Positions 1 to 9,172 of a stretch of 64,000 bases of DNA are shown here, in pieces. Source of the DNA: Gloeocapsopsis dulcis (lineage in GTDB: Bacteria > Cyanobacteriota > Cyanobacteriia > Cyanobacteriales > Chroococcidiopsidaceae); contig NZ_CP119968.1 in assembly GCF_032163395.1 (NCBI RefSeq), positions 791,501 to 855,500 of the forward strand, given 5' to 3'. The first letter of the stretch is position 1; every line of letters begins with the position of its first letter. A program made the position numbers and the translations under genes. The notes beneath the pieces were generated by a model. The model saw nothing but the letters and a program-made list of their open reading frames with translations, searched no databases and was not told the origin of the DNA.

Positions 1-621
1 CCTACTACTCTCCCTCCAGCAACGCCTCCTAGCCCACAACAACCTATCGTTAGTGTGCCACCACTACAACCATCTCCTACCACGACCGTACCAGTCATTG
101 AGTTTGGACAACCGTTACCCACAACCGTACCATCTCCATCAAGTACCCTGCCTCAAGCAACGACTCCCAGTAGTAGTAACATTGTTGTTCCTGCAGCCAA
201 CACTTTGCCAGATGCTACGAGGTTAAGTAGACAGTCGCCTGATGTGCTGTTACTAGCAGGTACAAGACTAAACCTCCGCTACGCTGGTGAGTCACCATTA
301 CCCCTCAAAGCAGGTGTTCCTCAACAAGTAGAAATGGTACTGGCAGAAGATATTCGTAATCGCAATCTCAATGCTCAAAGTGTAGTCATTGATAATTTAA
401 TTGCCCCTGCTGGTACTGCAATCATGGGACAATTTGAAACTGACGATCGTGGTAGCCGCTTTGTTGCTCAAGCGATCGCACTTCAAGGGCAAAATTTACC
501 TTTAGCAGCCCAATCAGGTGTTATTGACGCGGTAGATCAAACCACTACCACGAACTCACCAACGATAGAACCTGGCAAAATTGTCCAAGTTCGCTTAACT
601 CAAGATCTCCAAAGGCTTTAA
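1..621 (+). CDS. Pro/Thr-rich exported-type protein, 5'-truncated by window edge
   Basis: The reading frame is open from the first base, so the gene begins before the window and only its C-terminal ~206 residues are seen. The first ~60 residues are a low-complexity Pro/Thr/Ser/Gln linker; the rest is a compact domain with 'LLLAGTRLNLRY', 'IAPAGTAIMGQF' and 'RGSRFVAQAI' segments, predicted beta-rich, ending in a VRLTQDLQ tail. I do not recognise a named family; the linker and the motif style resemble cyanobacterial envelope proteins, which is inference. The stop overlaps the convergent DUF3172 gene by a few bases. A GTG at 55 is in frame but there is no sign that it is the real start. Confidence 0.7.
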   Translation, partial: PTTLPPATPPSPQQPIVSVPPLQPSPTTTVPVIEFGQPLPTTVPSPSSTLPQATTPSSSNIVVPAANTLPDATRLSRQSPDVLLLAGTRLNLRYAGESPLPLKAGVPQQVEMVLAEDIRNRNLNAQSVVIDNLIAPAGTAIMGQFETDDRGSRFVAQAIALQGQNLPLAAQSGVIDAVDQTTTTNSPTIEPGKIVQVRLTQDLQRL

Positions 622-1145
622 AATCTTTCTGTTTCTTGTGGTGTAACTGCACCAGGTTGATTGAGATAGAAATTCCTTGCCGAATCGTTTTGGTAAACGC
701 AGTTAATTTCGGGTGAACTACCCAAGTCTCCTGTAAAAGCAAATGTATTCATTCTGTTCTTACAATCGCGTACCTGCTGTGATGAAATTAATCGACGCTG
801 CTCTAAAATTGTCCAGTTGTTGGTACGCATCACACATCCAGGGCGCAAACTCGGCTGTGCAACATAGACGTTAAATGGGTTGAGTGATACAAACAAGCGA
901 GTGTCCATCACCATTGCACTAGCGCCATATTGAACGCAGAGTTCAGGGTTAGGCGCACTTTGATCGATAAATTCTCTCGAAGCCACATTGGAAGGGCTAA
1001 GCGTTACGGTAGAACTAAAAGCAATACCGATACCAATTCCTAAAATAAACACCCCTGCTAATACAAAGATTGAGGCGTAATTAAAAGCTGAGGATAAGAA
1101 ACCAGGAGATTTAGTTGCTGTGTCTTTAATAGGTCTACGTTTCAT
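618..1145 (-). CDS. DUF3172 family protein, single-span membrane protein
   Basis: A 175-residue protein with a positively charged N-terminus, one membrane segment at about residues 22-44 (IFVLAGVFILGIGIGIAF), and a soluble C-terminal domain containing 'ELCVQYGASAMVMDTR', 'LNPFNVYV' and 'KNRMNTFAFTGDL'. These are the conserved stretches of the DUF3172 family, found in cyanobacteria and plant plastids. Function is unknown; association with thylakoid or plasma membrane is likely from the hydrophobic anchor. Five cysteines lie in the soluble part. It converges with the upstream partial gene, sharing four bases at the stops. Start is the only ATG giving full family length. Confidence 0.85.
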   Translation of the reverse strand: MKRRPIKDTATKSPGFLSSAFNYASIFVLAGVFILGIGIGIAFSSTVTLSPSNVASREFIDQSAPNPELCVQYGASAMVMDTRLFVSLNPFNVYVAQPSLRPGCVMRTNNWTILEQRRLISSQQVRDCKNRMNTFAFTGDLGSSPEINCVYQNDSARNFYLNQPGAVTPQETERF

Positions 1146-1242
1146 CTTTGCTCAATTAAGTCAATTACAAATAGATTGTTAAGTTGGTCAGATTTGATCG
1201 TAGCGATAAGCACGATGCTTGTGCTAGATGCACCCTATTTAG

Positions 1243-1510
1243 ATTAGATGTAAATTAATTAACACAATTTTTGTTGCAAAAACAGTAAATTCTCAAAGAT
1301 CGCTACAACGCGGTAGAACTGATAAGACTTCTCAATGGCGATCGCTGATCGCGGATAGCCTCACAGTGTTTTGGGGAGACTGGTTAGATTTGCGCGTACG
1401 CATTGCACAGGTTGTAGCCTCCGGACTTGTTGCACCACTGATTTATATTTTAGCTTTTGGGTTGGGTTTGGGTAGCTCCTTACCACAGCCAGCGATTGGT
1501 AATAGTTATT
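1243..1510 (+). pseudogene. N-terminal fragment of an ABC-2 type permease, cut by IS1
   Basis: Frame 1 encodes a stretch with 'WRSLIADSLTVFWGDWLDLR', then 'VASGLVAPLIYILAFG' and 'LGLGSS', the hallmark N-terminal region of cyanobacterial ABC-2 type export permeases. It reads up to '...AIGNSY' and stops exactly where the IS1-family terminal repeat begins at 1511. No convincing ATG/GTG/TTG start is in frame, so the 5' end is given approximately. The rest of the permease (five more membrane helices) is absent on the far side of the insertion sequence, so this is a dead remnant. Family assignment rests on motif recall, not a search. Confidence 0.65.
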
Positions 1511-1581
1511 GGTGGTGTTCTAGATTAGTTGCTTGACTATAATGAGTAAGAAGTAACCAGTAGAGATCTGAGGAAACTATT

Positions 1582-1902
1582 ATGACCGTTTGGCTACCAG
1601 TTGAATGCCCGCATTGTCACAGCACAGAAGTAGTCAAACATGGTAAATCAGTAGTAGGCAAACAGCGTTATCGTTGCCAAAACGCTAATTGCCCGTATCG
1701 TACTTTTGTTTTAACTCAGACTTATCCAGGACGGACTCGAGAAGTCAAACAGCAAATTGTAGAAATGACGCTCAATGGGAGTGGAGTCAGAGATATAGCT
1801 AGAGTATTGCGTATCAGTCCCACAACAGTAATTCAGGAATTAAAAAAAACTCGTTCGCCTCGAGCAAGTGAATCAGAAGCTCTTACAGCGGCTAAAACCT
1901 GA
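1582..1902 (+). CDS. insA: IS1-family InsA-like protein
   Basis: A 106-residue protein with an N-terminal zinc-ribbon (C-P-H-C near residue 9 and C-x4-C near residue 32) and a helix-turn-helix region (GVRDIARVLRISPTTVIQEL) typical of IS1 InsA. In IS1 the protein is the DNA-binding half that is joined to InsB by translational or transcriptional slippage. Here an eight-A run at 1842-1849 lies just before the point where the InsB frame takes over; the InsB frame is +1 relative to InsA, so one base must be lost (or two gained) to join them. After the run the native frame encodes an unrelated tail. Confidence 0.75.
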   Translation: MTVWLPVECPHCHSTEVVKHGKSVVGKQRYRCQNANCPYRTFVLTQTYPGRTREVKQQIVEMTLNGSGVRDIARVLRISPTTVIQELKKTRSPRASESEALTAAKT

Positions 1903-2269
1903 GCGCGTGGAAGTAGAGATTATCCGAGTTGAAAACTTCCAAGAAGTTGGGATTGAAGAGTCAGAGTTAGACGAGATGTGGAGTTATGTAAGCAAAAAGA
2001 GCAACCCCAGATGGCTATGGCATGCCATCGACCGCCGAAGTAGAAAAGTCTTAGCTTACGTGTTTGGTCGCCGAAAAGTCAAGTATTTCTACAACTCAAA
2101 AAACTACTGGAGCCATTTGGAATTAAGCGCTATTGTACTGATGGTTGGGGAGCTTATGAACGGCATTTACCAGCAGAGCTACACCAGGTAGGTAAGCGCA
2201 AAACTCAAAGGATTGAACAAAAGCACCTGAGATTAAGAACAAGAATTAAGCGATTGGCTCGTAAGACTA

Positions 2270-3234
2270 ACGTGAGTTATGGATAAGAAAAGGGGAGGGG
2301 AGTACGCTGAAATTAACCAAAATACTCAGCCCCCTCGCCCTATGTTTAGCTTAGAAGAACTGTTCTGCTGCGTCGATGACTTCTGCCAATGCTTTGAACC
2401 GATGTGGCAACAGCAATTGCTTACCAGTGGTTTGCAACAACGCGTTCGGGAGCGCCGCTTGTGCTTGAGCGAAATCATGACGATTCTGATTGGATTTCAC
2501 CAGCAGCACTATCGCACGTTCAAGCACTATTACCAGGATCATGTGTGTGTATACTGGCGGGATGCGTTTCCAGCAGTTGTGAGCTACAGTCGCTTTATCA
2601 GTTGGATACCCTCTGCGCTGCTGCCCGTGTGTGCCTATCTCAAGCACAGATGTGGCAACTGTAGTGGCATTAGTTTTCTCGACTCGACCCGCTTAAAGGT
2701 GTGCCACAACCGCCGTATTCATCAGCATCGCGTCTTTCAAGACCTCGCCGCACGGGGCAAAACCTCCGTTGACTGGTTCTATGGATTCAAGTTACATCTG
2801 GTGGTCAATGACCAGGGGGAACTGCTCAAGGTGATGCTGACCCCAGGTAACACCGACGACCGTAAGCCCGTACCAGAACTGCTCAAAGTTCTGTTTGGCA
2901 AAGTCTTTGCTCTCCCTTGGCTATGTATCGCAAGCATTGTTTGAGCAATTGCTGAGCACTTACGGCATTGAGTTGTTTGCCAAGCCTAAGCGCAACATGA
3001 AGCCTCGCTTGATGCGGCTTAGCGACAAACTGTTGGCTCGTAAGCGTGCCATTATTGAATCGATCATCGACCAACTCAAAAACATCTCCCAGATTGAGCA
3101 TTCTAGACATCGCAGCCCGGTCAATTTCTGCGTCAATGTTCTGTGTGGCTTGATTGCCTACTGCCACCAGCCCAAGAAGCCCTCGCTCAATCTGGAAGAC
3201 GCTTTGCTCTAATTCTCTTATCCGAAACTCACGT
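2270..3234 (+). mobile_element. IS982-family insertion sequence nested in IS1
   Basis: The element is 965 bp. Terminal inverted repeats begin ACGTGAGTT and match over 18 bp with two mismatches. It is flanked by an exact 8-bp direct repeat TAAGACTA at 2262-2269 and 3235-3242; removing the element plus one copy restores the IS1 insB reading frame across the junction (RLARKT-ICFSKT). IS982-family ends starting with AC and 6-9 bp duplications fit what is known of the family. Confidence 0.92.
2279..3212 (+). pseudogene. IS982-family transposase, frameshifted
   Basis: The first part (to a stop at 2942) carries '[14 protein letters not shown]', '[15 protein letters not shown]', '[20 protein letters not shown]' and '[16 protein letters not shown]', the conserved DDE-type core of IS982 transposases. 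Near 2911-2921 one extra base, in a stretch where the family normally has an acidic 'AD.GY' motif, shifts the frame; the C-terminal third ([44 protein letters not shown]) continues in the next frame to 3212. The catalytic aspartate at the shift appears lost as well. ATG at 2342 is an alternative start that would fit the usual family N-terminus better. Confidence 0.85.
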
Positions 3235-3412
3235 TAAGACTATTTGCTTTTCTAAGACGGAGGAGATGCACGATTTAGTTATAGGTTTATTCATCAACCG
3301 CTATGAGTTTGGTTTACCAGTTTGAGGTACAAGCAACCGTTCTAGAACACTACCGTTTACCCTCCCTACTTTATCTCCTCCTCTGCGCCTCTGTGGTTCG
3401 TTTCCCCAAGAA

Positions 3413-3580
3413 ATCCCCAGTACCAGAACCGCCCTCAAAGCACTTGAAGACAAACTGGATAGTCTCATCTGTGCTTATGTAGCCGCCCATTGGTGGTACT
3501 GGGGAACCGAACGAAACATTGATCGCACGACAGGTTATATCGTAGTACCGCAGGAAGTGACCACTAACTTGCCCAGATAA
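3413..3580 (+). pseudogene. C-terminal fragment of a DUF429-type protein
   Basis: A short open stretch encodes 'TALKALEDKLDSLICAYVA' followed by 'AHWWYWGTERN' and 'TTGYIVVP' before a stop at 3578. This matches my recollection of the end of DUF429 (predicted RNase H-like) proteins, where an acidic residue and ICAYVA precede a GYIVVP strand. Nothing upstream resembles the rest of the protein; the fragment is separated from the IS1 right end by about 60 bp of low-information sequence. It overlaps the stop of the convergent glgP by a few codons. Confidence 0.55.
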
Positions 3581-6119
3581 TCACCCTCGGTTCATACGGA
3601 CTCGAAAGATAAGTATGCTTTGGTAATATGCGCAGCGACAAGCCCTGCAAGCCTGAAGTTGTGTAAGTAATCGTGCCGGTATAAATGCTATAGCCTTGTT
3701 GATCGCGACCTTGGTAATCCATTTCGTGCGCCATGCCATTAACGATTTCACCACTAGCATCAACTGCACCCTGATAGAGTTCTACCTGTACATCATCAGG
3801 AGAGAGATTAGCCAAGTCAACTTGGGCTTTCACAGAAATATTCTGATTGACTTGAACATCAGAACTCGCAGCAATATCAATATCGGCAATTTTGATATTA
3901 AACCAGCGGTTGAGGAGATTAACCTTCCACTGTGCTAACTCCCGTGCAGGGCTGTAGCGATCGACAATTAAGGTATGGTAGCGATCGCTTGCAGGGAAAT
4001 AGGCTTGAGTTGCGTAGTCGCGTACCATCCGCGCTGTATTAAAAAATGGACAGTTGTAACGAATTGCGGCTTTCATTTTGGTAATCCACGAACGCGGTAG
4101 CCCATCAGGATCGCGGTGATAGAACAACGGGACAACTTCTTTTTCTAATAATTCATAAAAAGCATTTGCTTCAACTTCATCTTGGTAGTAGGGATCGTCG
4201 TAAGATTCGCCATGTCCAATCGCCCAACCTGTGCGGACATAATCAGCTTCATCCCACCAACCATCAAGGACACTCAGGTTAAGCAACCCATTCATCGCCG
4301 CTTTCATCCCACTGGTACCCGAAGCTTCTCTAGGGCGACGTGGTGTATTCAGCCAGACATCACAACCCGCAACGAGCAAACGAGCAATGTGAATATCATA
4401 ATTGGGTACAAATACTACCTGCTTTTCCGCACCATGTTCTTGAATAAAGTGGTTAATATCGCGGATCAGTTCTTTCCCAGGGATATCTTTCGGATGGGCT
4501 TTCCCAGCAATTACAAATTGTACCTTACGACCTTTTGCCATGAGAATGCGTTTGATTCGCTCAATATCTCGCATCCACAGCGTTGCCCGCTTATAAGTTG
4601 CAAAGCGTCGGGCAAAACCAATTGTTAAAGTTGAGGGATCGAGAACTTCCTGTGAAGAGGCAATTTCTTGAGGAGAAGCACCGCGATCGCGTAAATGCTT
4701 GACTAAATGTTCCCGCACAGCAACAATCATATCTACCTTACAGCGCTCGTGATTGCGCCATAATTCTTCGTCTGGCATCGCATCTACACGTTCCCAGAGT
4801 TGATGATCGGTTGGTGCAGATGACCAAGTAGGTCCTAGGTAGCGATCGTATAATTCTTGCGTTGATTTAGCAACACAACTGCGCGCATGAACACCATTGG
4901 TAATTGCAGTTATCGGAACCTCATTCTCAGGTAGATTGCGCCACAAACCCTGAAACATCTCGCGCGACACGACACCATGCAATTGCGCCACACCATTGGC
5001 AAACGTTGCCATTTTCAGCGCCAAAACTGCCATACTAAAAGGTGCGGTTAAGTCACCCGTGTTTTCTCTACCTAGTCCTAAAAATTGATCTTTAGATAAT
5101 CCAAAAATATCGGCATAGTGTCCTAAGTAGTACAAAACTTTATCGGGTGGAAACAAGTCAATTCCTGCTGGTACAGGAGTATGAGTTGTAAAGATATTAC
5201 TTGAAATGACAACCTGTCTTGCAGTGGTATAGTCTAGCCCTTCTTCTTGAATTAAAGCACGAATCCGCTCTAGTGTTAGAAAAGCTGAGTGACCTTCATT
5301 CATGTGGTACGCTGTTACTTTATATCCCAACGCCTTGAGCATCAACACACCACCAATCCCCAACATAATTTCTTGGTGGATGCGCATATCAATGTCACCA
5401 CCGTATAACTGATCGGTGATGTTGTGGTCATAGGGATTATTGGGTTCAATATTTGTATCAAGTAAGTAAAGCGGGTTTCTGCCAACTTGCACGCACCATA
5501 CTCTGGCATAAACAGTACGTTCAGGGTAAGGAACGGCAATGCGTAACTCTGAACCATCAGCATTACGTTCTAAATGCAGTGGCATATTGTAGAAGTCATT
5601 AATTGGGTAGCGTTCTTGTTGCCAGCCATCAGGGTTAAGGTACTGGGCAAAATAGCCTTGCTGGTACAGTAAACCGACTCCTACGAGTGGTAGTCCTAAA
5701 TCACTGGCTGATTTGAGGTGATCGCCTGCTAAAACCCCCAAACCCCCAGAATAGATTGGTAAGCAATCAATTAATCCGAATTCTGCTGAAAAATACGCAT
5801 AACACTCTGAGTTTTGACTCCGATTCCTTTGATACCAAGTTCCATCTTGCAAATATTCATCTAACTGACGCGCTGCCCGATCCATTTGCGCTAGAAAACC
5901 TTCGTCTTCCACAACTTCTTGCAGTCGCGCTTGACTAATTGTTCCTAACATTAAAACAGGATTGTGATGGCTCGATTCCCATAGGTCTAGATCCAAGCGG
6001 CGGAACAAGTCTTTCGCTTCAGTGTTCCAGTCCCAGTGAATGTTGTAGGCTAGTTGCCGCAATTTTTCTAGATGGGGCGGCAAAGCTGGAGAAACGTTGA
6101 ATGTATGGATTGGTTGCAT
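3564..6119 (-). CDS. glgP: Alpha-glucan (glycogen) phosphorylase
   Basis: An 851-residue GT35-family enzyme of the shorter bacterial type with an N-terminal DUF3417 region. It removes glucose from alpha-1,4-glucan ends with phosphate, giving glucose-1-phosphate for glycogen breakdown in the cytoplasm. Visible hallmarks: 'YFSAEFGL' and 'GGLGVLAGDHLKSASDLG' near residue 120-140, 'YHMNEGHSAF' near 270, 'THTPVPAGID', and the pyridoxal-phosphate segment 'EASGTSGMKAAMNG' with Lys at about residue 606. Length is normal for the family. The start ATG gives 'MQPIHTFNVSPALP', the usual beginning. No operon partner is visible; psbI lies divergently upstream. Confidence 0.95.
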   Translation of the reverse strand: MQPIHTFNVSPALPPHLEKLRQLAYNIHWDWNTEAKDLFRRLDLDLWESSHHNPVLMLGTISQARLQEVVEDEGFLAQMDRAARQLDEYLQDGTWYQRNRSQNSECYAYFSAEFGLIDCLPIYSGGLGVLAGDHLKSASDLGLPLVGVGLLYQQGYFAQYLNPDGWQQERYPINDFYNMPLHLERNADGSELRIAVPYPERTVYARVWCVQVGRNPLYLLDTNIEPNNPYDHNITDQLYGGDIDMRIHQEIMLGIGGVLMLKALGYKVTAYHMNEGHSAFLTLERIRALIQEEGLDYTTARQVVISSNIFTTHTPVPAGIDLFPPDKVLYYLGHYADIFGLSKDQFLGLGRENTGDLTAPFSMAVLALKMATFANGVAQLHGVVSREMFQGLWRNLPENEVPITAITNGVHARSCVAKSTQELYDRYLGPTWSSAPTDHQLWERVDAMPDEELWRNHERCKVDMIVAVREHLVKHLRDRGASPQEIASSQEVLDPSTLTIGFARRFATYKRATLWMRDIERIKRILMAKGRKVQFVIAGKAHPKDIPGKELIRDINHFIQEHGAEKQVVFVPNYDIHIARLLVAGCDVWLNTPRRPREASGTSGMKAAMNGLLNLSVLDGWWDEADYVRTGWAIGHGESYDDPYYQDEVEANAFYELLEKEVVPLFYHRDPDGLPRSWITKMKAAIRYNCPFFNTARMVRDYATQAYFPASDRYHTLIVDRYSPARELAQWKVNLLNRWFNIKIADIDIAASSDVQVNQNISVKAQVDLANLSPDDVQVELYQGAVDASGEIVNGMAHEMDYQGRDQQGYSIYTGTITYTTSGLQGLSLRILPKHTYLSSPYEPRVIIWAS

Positions 6120-6475
6120 AAGATGGCAGAGATTGTGTGTTCAGTTATCGAAGAATTGTTTAACTACTTCTGCCTGAAGTTGGCAACGATTAATACTTTC
6201 TGTTGAATAACGCGATCGCGCTTTTAGCTTAACCATATATGAGTTATATCATCTTCGGTTGGTTAACCAATTGTCCGAGGGAAGACCTCGCTGTTTGAGC
6301 CACGCAGCCTAGGGAGAATTCACTGAAACCTTAACATCAAATTCGCGTCAAAGTCTGCAGGTAGTTAACCAAACAATCTCAACTAAAAAAGCACAACATT
6401 TGGGTATGATGATAAGGACTATCTGCAATACATCGCAGTTTCCTTTAGCTTCTCATACCGCTTGGAGATATCTCT
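6120..6475. other. Intergenic region between divergent glgP and psbI
   Basis: About 356 bp without a gene. It contains a perfect 12-bp palindrome TTGGTTAACCAA at 6259-6270, a HIP1-like site near 6210, and a GC-richer patch at about 6272-6325 that looks structured but is not a tRNA. Both promoters presumably lie here. Nothing else was recognised. Confidence 0.6.
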
Positions 6476-6592
6476 ATGTTGACTCTTAAAATTATTGTGT
6501 ATGTCGTTGTCACCTTCTTCGTTGGTATATTTGTCTTTGGCTTTTTGTCCAACGACCCAGTACGTAACCCTGGTCGGCGGGATCTCGAATAA
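6476..6592 (+). CDS. psbI: Photosystem II reaction center protein I
   Basis: A 38-residue thylakoid protein beginning [19 protein letters not shown] and ending with the charged GRRDLE tail: one transmembrane helix followed by the short stromal tail typical of PsbI. The protein sits beside D1 in the PSII core and helps assembly of the reaction centre. A GGAGA ribosome-binding site lies about 8 bases before the ATG. Length and C-terminal 'RNPxRxDLE' pattern agree with the family. It is monocistronic here; the next gene starts 122 bp downstream. Confidence 0.95.
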   Translation: MLTLKIIVYVVVTFFVGIFVFGFLSNDPVRNPGRRDLE

Positions 6593-6714
6593 CCAAAACC
6601 TACAAGCCGTAGACCAAAAGGCAGCAGTTCAGTTGATGTCTGCTACTGGTAATTGGGTAAAAGTGCGGTTGAGGTCATGCACTGGGCTGTCTGTTTGCTT
6701 ATTGTGACTGAAAT

Positions 6715-8967
6715 ATGACTCACGCAGCACCGCCTCCTGAACCGCATCACATTGTCCTGTCGTCTACGGCAATTTCTTCTGATCGTCAGTCATTATCTTC
6801 TGCGCAATCCCAATTCAGTGCAGCCAAAGATGCTACACTTTTGGGTGAAGCAATTTCTATTGGTTATCCTGTTGAGCAAAATAGTACTCTTGTAGAAGCG
6901 TCTTCTGGTGCAATTCTACCCTTGAATGTCGGCAATGTAGACAGCCGCACTATTGCCAAGTTAAAAAAATTTGCGACCGAAACAACCGCACAACTACCAG
7001 AAAATAGTGATAATAATTTACCAACACTAGATTTTAGTGCGCCAGCACCAGCGGCACCTGCTCCTACAATAGAACCTACGCCAAGCACACCGCAGCCTCA
7101 AAGTCAACCCCCTCAAGCTCCTGCGGTTCGAGATCGCGTTCTTGAAGTCAATTCAAATTACCAAGAATATGACGCCCAGCGGCAGATTGTCACCGCCGAA
7201 GGTGATGTTCTACTGCAATATGATGGCACTGTGTTAGATGCCGATCGCCTGCAAGTGAATTTAGAAAATTTAATCGGCGTAGGTGAAGGTAATGTTGCCT
7301 TGACACGCGGACAACAAATCATCCGTGGCGATCGCTTTACCTACAATCTGGTTCAAGATACAGGAAATGTACTAAATGCCAGTGGAGAAGTTTTTATCCC
7401 TACTGCTGGAGCAGATCTTACACCGATACCGACGGATGTCACCGCTGGGGGAGTTGCCGCACAACCATTAAGCGATCGCATTACCGCAAATCAACCGCTA
7501 CAACAAGTTACGAGTCCTGGCGGTGTTAACATTGGTACTGGTTCTGTAGCTTCACCACAACAAGGAGGAGCAATTCGCCGCTTGCGCGTTGAAGCTGACA
7601 CGATTAATTTTTATCCTGAAGGTTGGCAAGCAACTAATGTCCGCATCACCAACGATCCGTTTTCGCCTCCAGAGTTAGAGTTACGCGCTGATACAATGAC
7701 ACTGACACGCGAGGGTGCCTCGCGCGATCGCATTAGAACCACAGGACAGCGCTTAGTTTTTGACCAAGGTTTCTCAATCCCGATTCCGCGTAACGAACAA
7801 GTTATTGACCGCAGACAACGGCAAGTAACTCCAGGATTAGTCAACTTAGGCTACGATAGCGAAGATCGCGGGGGATTGTTTGTTGAACGCAGTTTCAATG
7901 TAATTGACAATGAAGCAGTACGTGTCAGTGTCACTCCCCAGGTTTTTGTGCAACAAGCCATCACTGAAAGCGGCGGAAATATTTTTAGCCCTGATCTGTA
8001 TGGTGTACGCGGTAGCTTGGATGCTACTTTAGGACCACAGACAACGCTCACAGGCTTAGCAGTTCTCCCAGGGTTAACAGATATTGGAGAGAACTTACGC
8101 GCTAGTCTGCGGCTACGTACTCCCCTCAATTTTCTCGAAAGACCGCACAGATTAACGCTAGAGTATAGCTACCGCGATCGCTTGTACAACGGTTCCTTGG
8201 GCTATCAGACAGTACGTAGTAGTCTTGGTGGAATTGTGACTTCTCCTGTGATTCCTATAGGAGATACAGGATTCAACCTCAGCTATCAAGCAGGGGCGCA
8301 ATACATTACCGCAGATAGCGATCGCATCGATTTACTCAAACCCATCCGTGATAATAATCGGGTATCTCTAGGACGCTTGCAAGGTAGTGCAGCTCTTAGT
8401 CGAGGTTTTTTACTGTGGCAAGGAAACCCTTTACCAGCAACCGCAACCGAAGGATTGCGTTATACACCAACGCCAATAGTCCCCTACGTGCAAGTATACG
8501 CTGGGATGCGAGGCGATGCGAGTTTTTATAGCAATGGCGACCAACAAACCTTGTTAACTGGAACAGTTGGCATACAAGGGCAGTTCGGTAATTTCTCGCG
8601 ACCATTTTTAGACTATACCGCCTTCAATGTTGCTTACTCCCAAGGCATACTTGGGGGTACATCACCATTTTTATTTGATCGTGTGGCTGATACGAGAATT
8701 TTGTCAGCAGGAATTACCCAGCAAATTTATGGACCATTTCGCCTTGGCGTGCAGACTTCAATTAATGTAGATACAGGTCGAGAATTCAGTACTGACTATA
8801 CTCTCGAATATAGTCGCCGTACTTATGGCATTGTCCTCCGCTATAATCCAACTCTAGAGTTAGGTTCTCTTACTTTGAGAATCAGTGATTTCAACTGGGT
8901 TGGTGGTACAGATCCTTTCTCAGGTTCTGAGGTACGACCAGTTTTAGGTGGAGTGCGACAGGAGTAA
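6715..8967 (+). CDS. DUF3769 (LptD-like) outer-membrane protein
   Basis: A 750-residue protein. Residues ~1-115 are low-complexity Ser/Ala/Pro-rich. Residues ~135-330 contain an OstA/LptA-like beta domain (LEVNSNYQEYDAQRQIVTAE, GDVLLQYDGT, IIRGDRFTYNLVQDTGNVL). From ~350 to the end the pattern is alternating beta strands of a barrel (LEYSYRDRLYNGSLGYQ, ISDFNWVGG near the end). This is the organisation of cyanobacterial DUF3769 proteins, regarded as the LptD counterpart that would insert lipopolysaccharide in the outer membrane; that role is inferred from family knowledge. No clear N-terminal signal peptide is present at this start, so the true start may differ (an upstream start was not found). 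Confidence 0.85.
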   Translation: MTHAAPPPEPHHIVLSSTAISSDRQSLSSAQSQFSAAKDATLLGEAISIGYPVEQNSTLVEASSGAILPLNVGNVDSRTIAKLKKFATETTAQLPENSDNNLPTLDFSAPAPAAPAPTIEPTPSTPQPQSQPPQAPAVRDRVLEVNSNYQEYDAQRQIVTAEGDVLLQYDGTVLDADRLQVNLENLIGVGEGNVALTRGQQIIRGDRFTYNLVQDTGNVLNASGEVFIPTAGADLTPIPTDVTAGGVAAQPLSDRITANQPLQQVTSPGGVNIGTGSVASPQQGGAIRRLRVEADTINFYPEGWQATNVRITNDPFSPPELELRADTMTLTREGASRDRIRTTGQRLVFDQGFSIPIPRNEQVIDRRQRQVTPGLVNLGYDSEDRGGLFVERSFNVIDNEAVRVSVTPQVFVQQAITESGGNIFSPDLYGVRGSLDATLGPQTTLTGLAVLPGLTDIGENLRASLRLRTPLNFLERPHRLTLEYSYRDRLYNGSLGYQTVRSSLGGIVTSPVIPIGDTGFNLSYQAGAQYITADSDRIDLLKPIRDNNRVSLGRLQGSAALSRGFLLWQGNPLPATATEGLRYTPTPIVPYVQVYAGMRGDASFYSNGDQQTLLTGTVGIQGQFGNFSRPFLDYTAFNVAYSQGILGGTSPFLFDRVADTRILSAGITQQIYGPFRLGVQTSINVDTGREFSTDYTLEYSRRTYGIVLRYNPTLELGSLTLRISDFNWVGGTDPFSGSEVRPVLGGVRQE

Positions 8968-9172
8968 CCGATTTTACTACCACGCCGAGCTGAACCCAAA
9001 AAATGTGTTATTCTTGCTTTTGACTGGGGTGATGGAGTTCACCCTAACCGCCTATTGTTAAGGCTGATGGCTCCTACTGTTCTGGTTTGCCAGGGAGTAG
9101 GGCTTTATAGTAAATGCTTCTTTTACTCCTTTGGCAACACTACCGTTGCTGTACTTTACGAAGGAGAGAGAA

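Larger units (their letters stand above)
1850..3325 (+). pseudogene. insB: IS1-family InsB transposase, frameshifted and split by IS982
   Basis: From 1850 frame 2 reads 'EQVNQKLLQRLKPE', then 'ELDEMWSYV' and 'RWLWHAIDRRSRKVLAYVFGRRK', standard IS1 InsB. At about 2078 the frame breaks; the continuation (FLQLKKLLEPFG, CTDGWGAYERHLP, TRIKRLARKT) runs in another frame up to 2269. The last ~30 codons (KTICFSKTEEMHDL, FINRYEFGLPV) follow the nested element and end at the stop at 3323. With a frameshift and an insertion the gene cannot make a complete transposase. Confidence 0.85.
1511..3354 (+). mobile_element. IS1-family insertion sequence, inactivated and interrupted by IS982
   Basis: Left end begins GGTGGTGTTCTAGA at 1511; the right end, read as reverse complement from 3354, begins GGTAGTGTTCTAGA, and similarity continues to about base 25. 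Inside are insA-like and insB-like frames. No matching target duplication is visible outside the ends, which argues that one flank was later deleted. An IS982-family element sits near the insB 3' end. Confidence 0.85.

Noticed and set aside
1511-3354. A target duplication for the outer IS1 element
   Set aside because: Flanks AATAGTTATT and GTTTACCCTC do not match at any 8-9 bp register.
6272-6330. GC-richer, structured-looking patch upstream of psbI, considered as tRNA or 6S RNA
   Set aside because: It has no T-loop (GTTCGANTC) or acceptor stem pairing, and no match to 6S RNA features that I can verify.
6495-6707. 70-codon frame over psbI
   Set aside because: It is out of frame with psbI, has no family features, and psbI is certain in the other frame.
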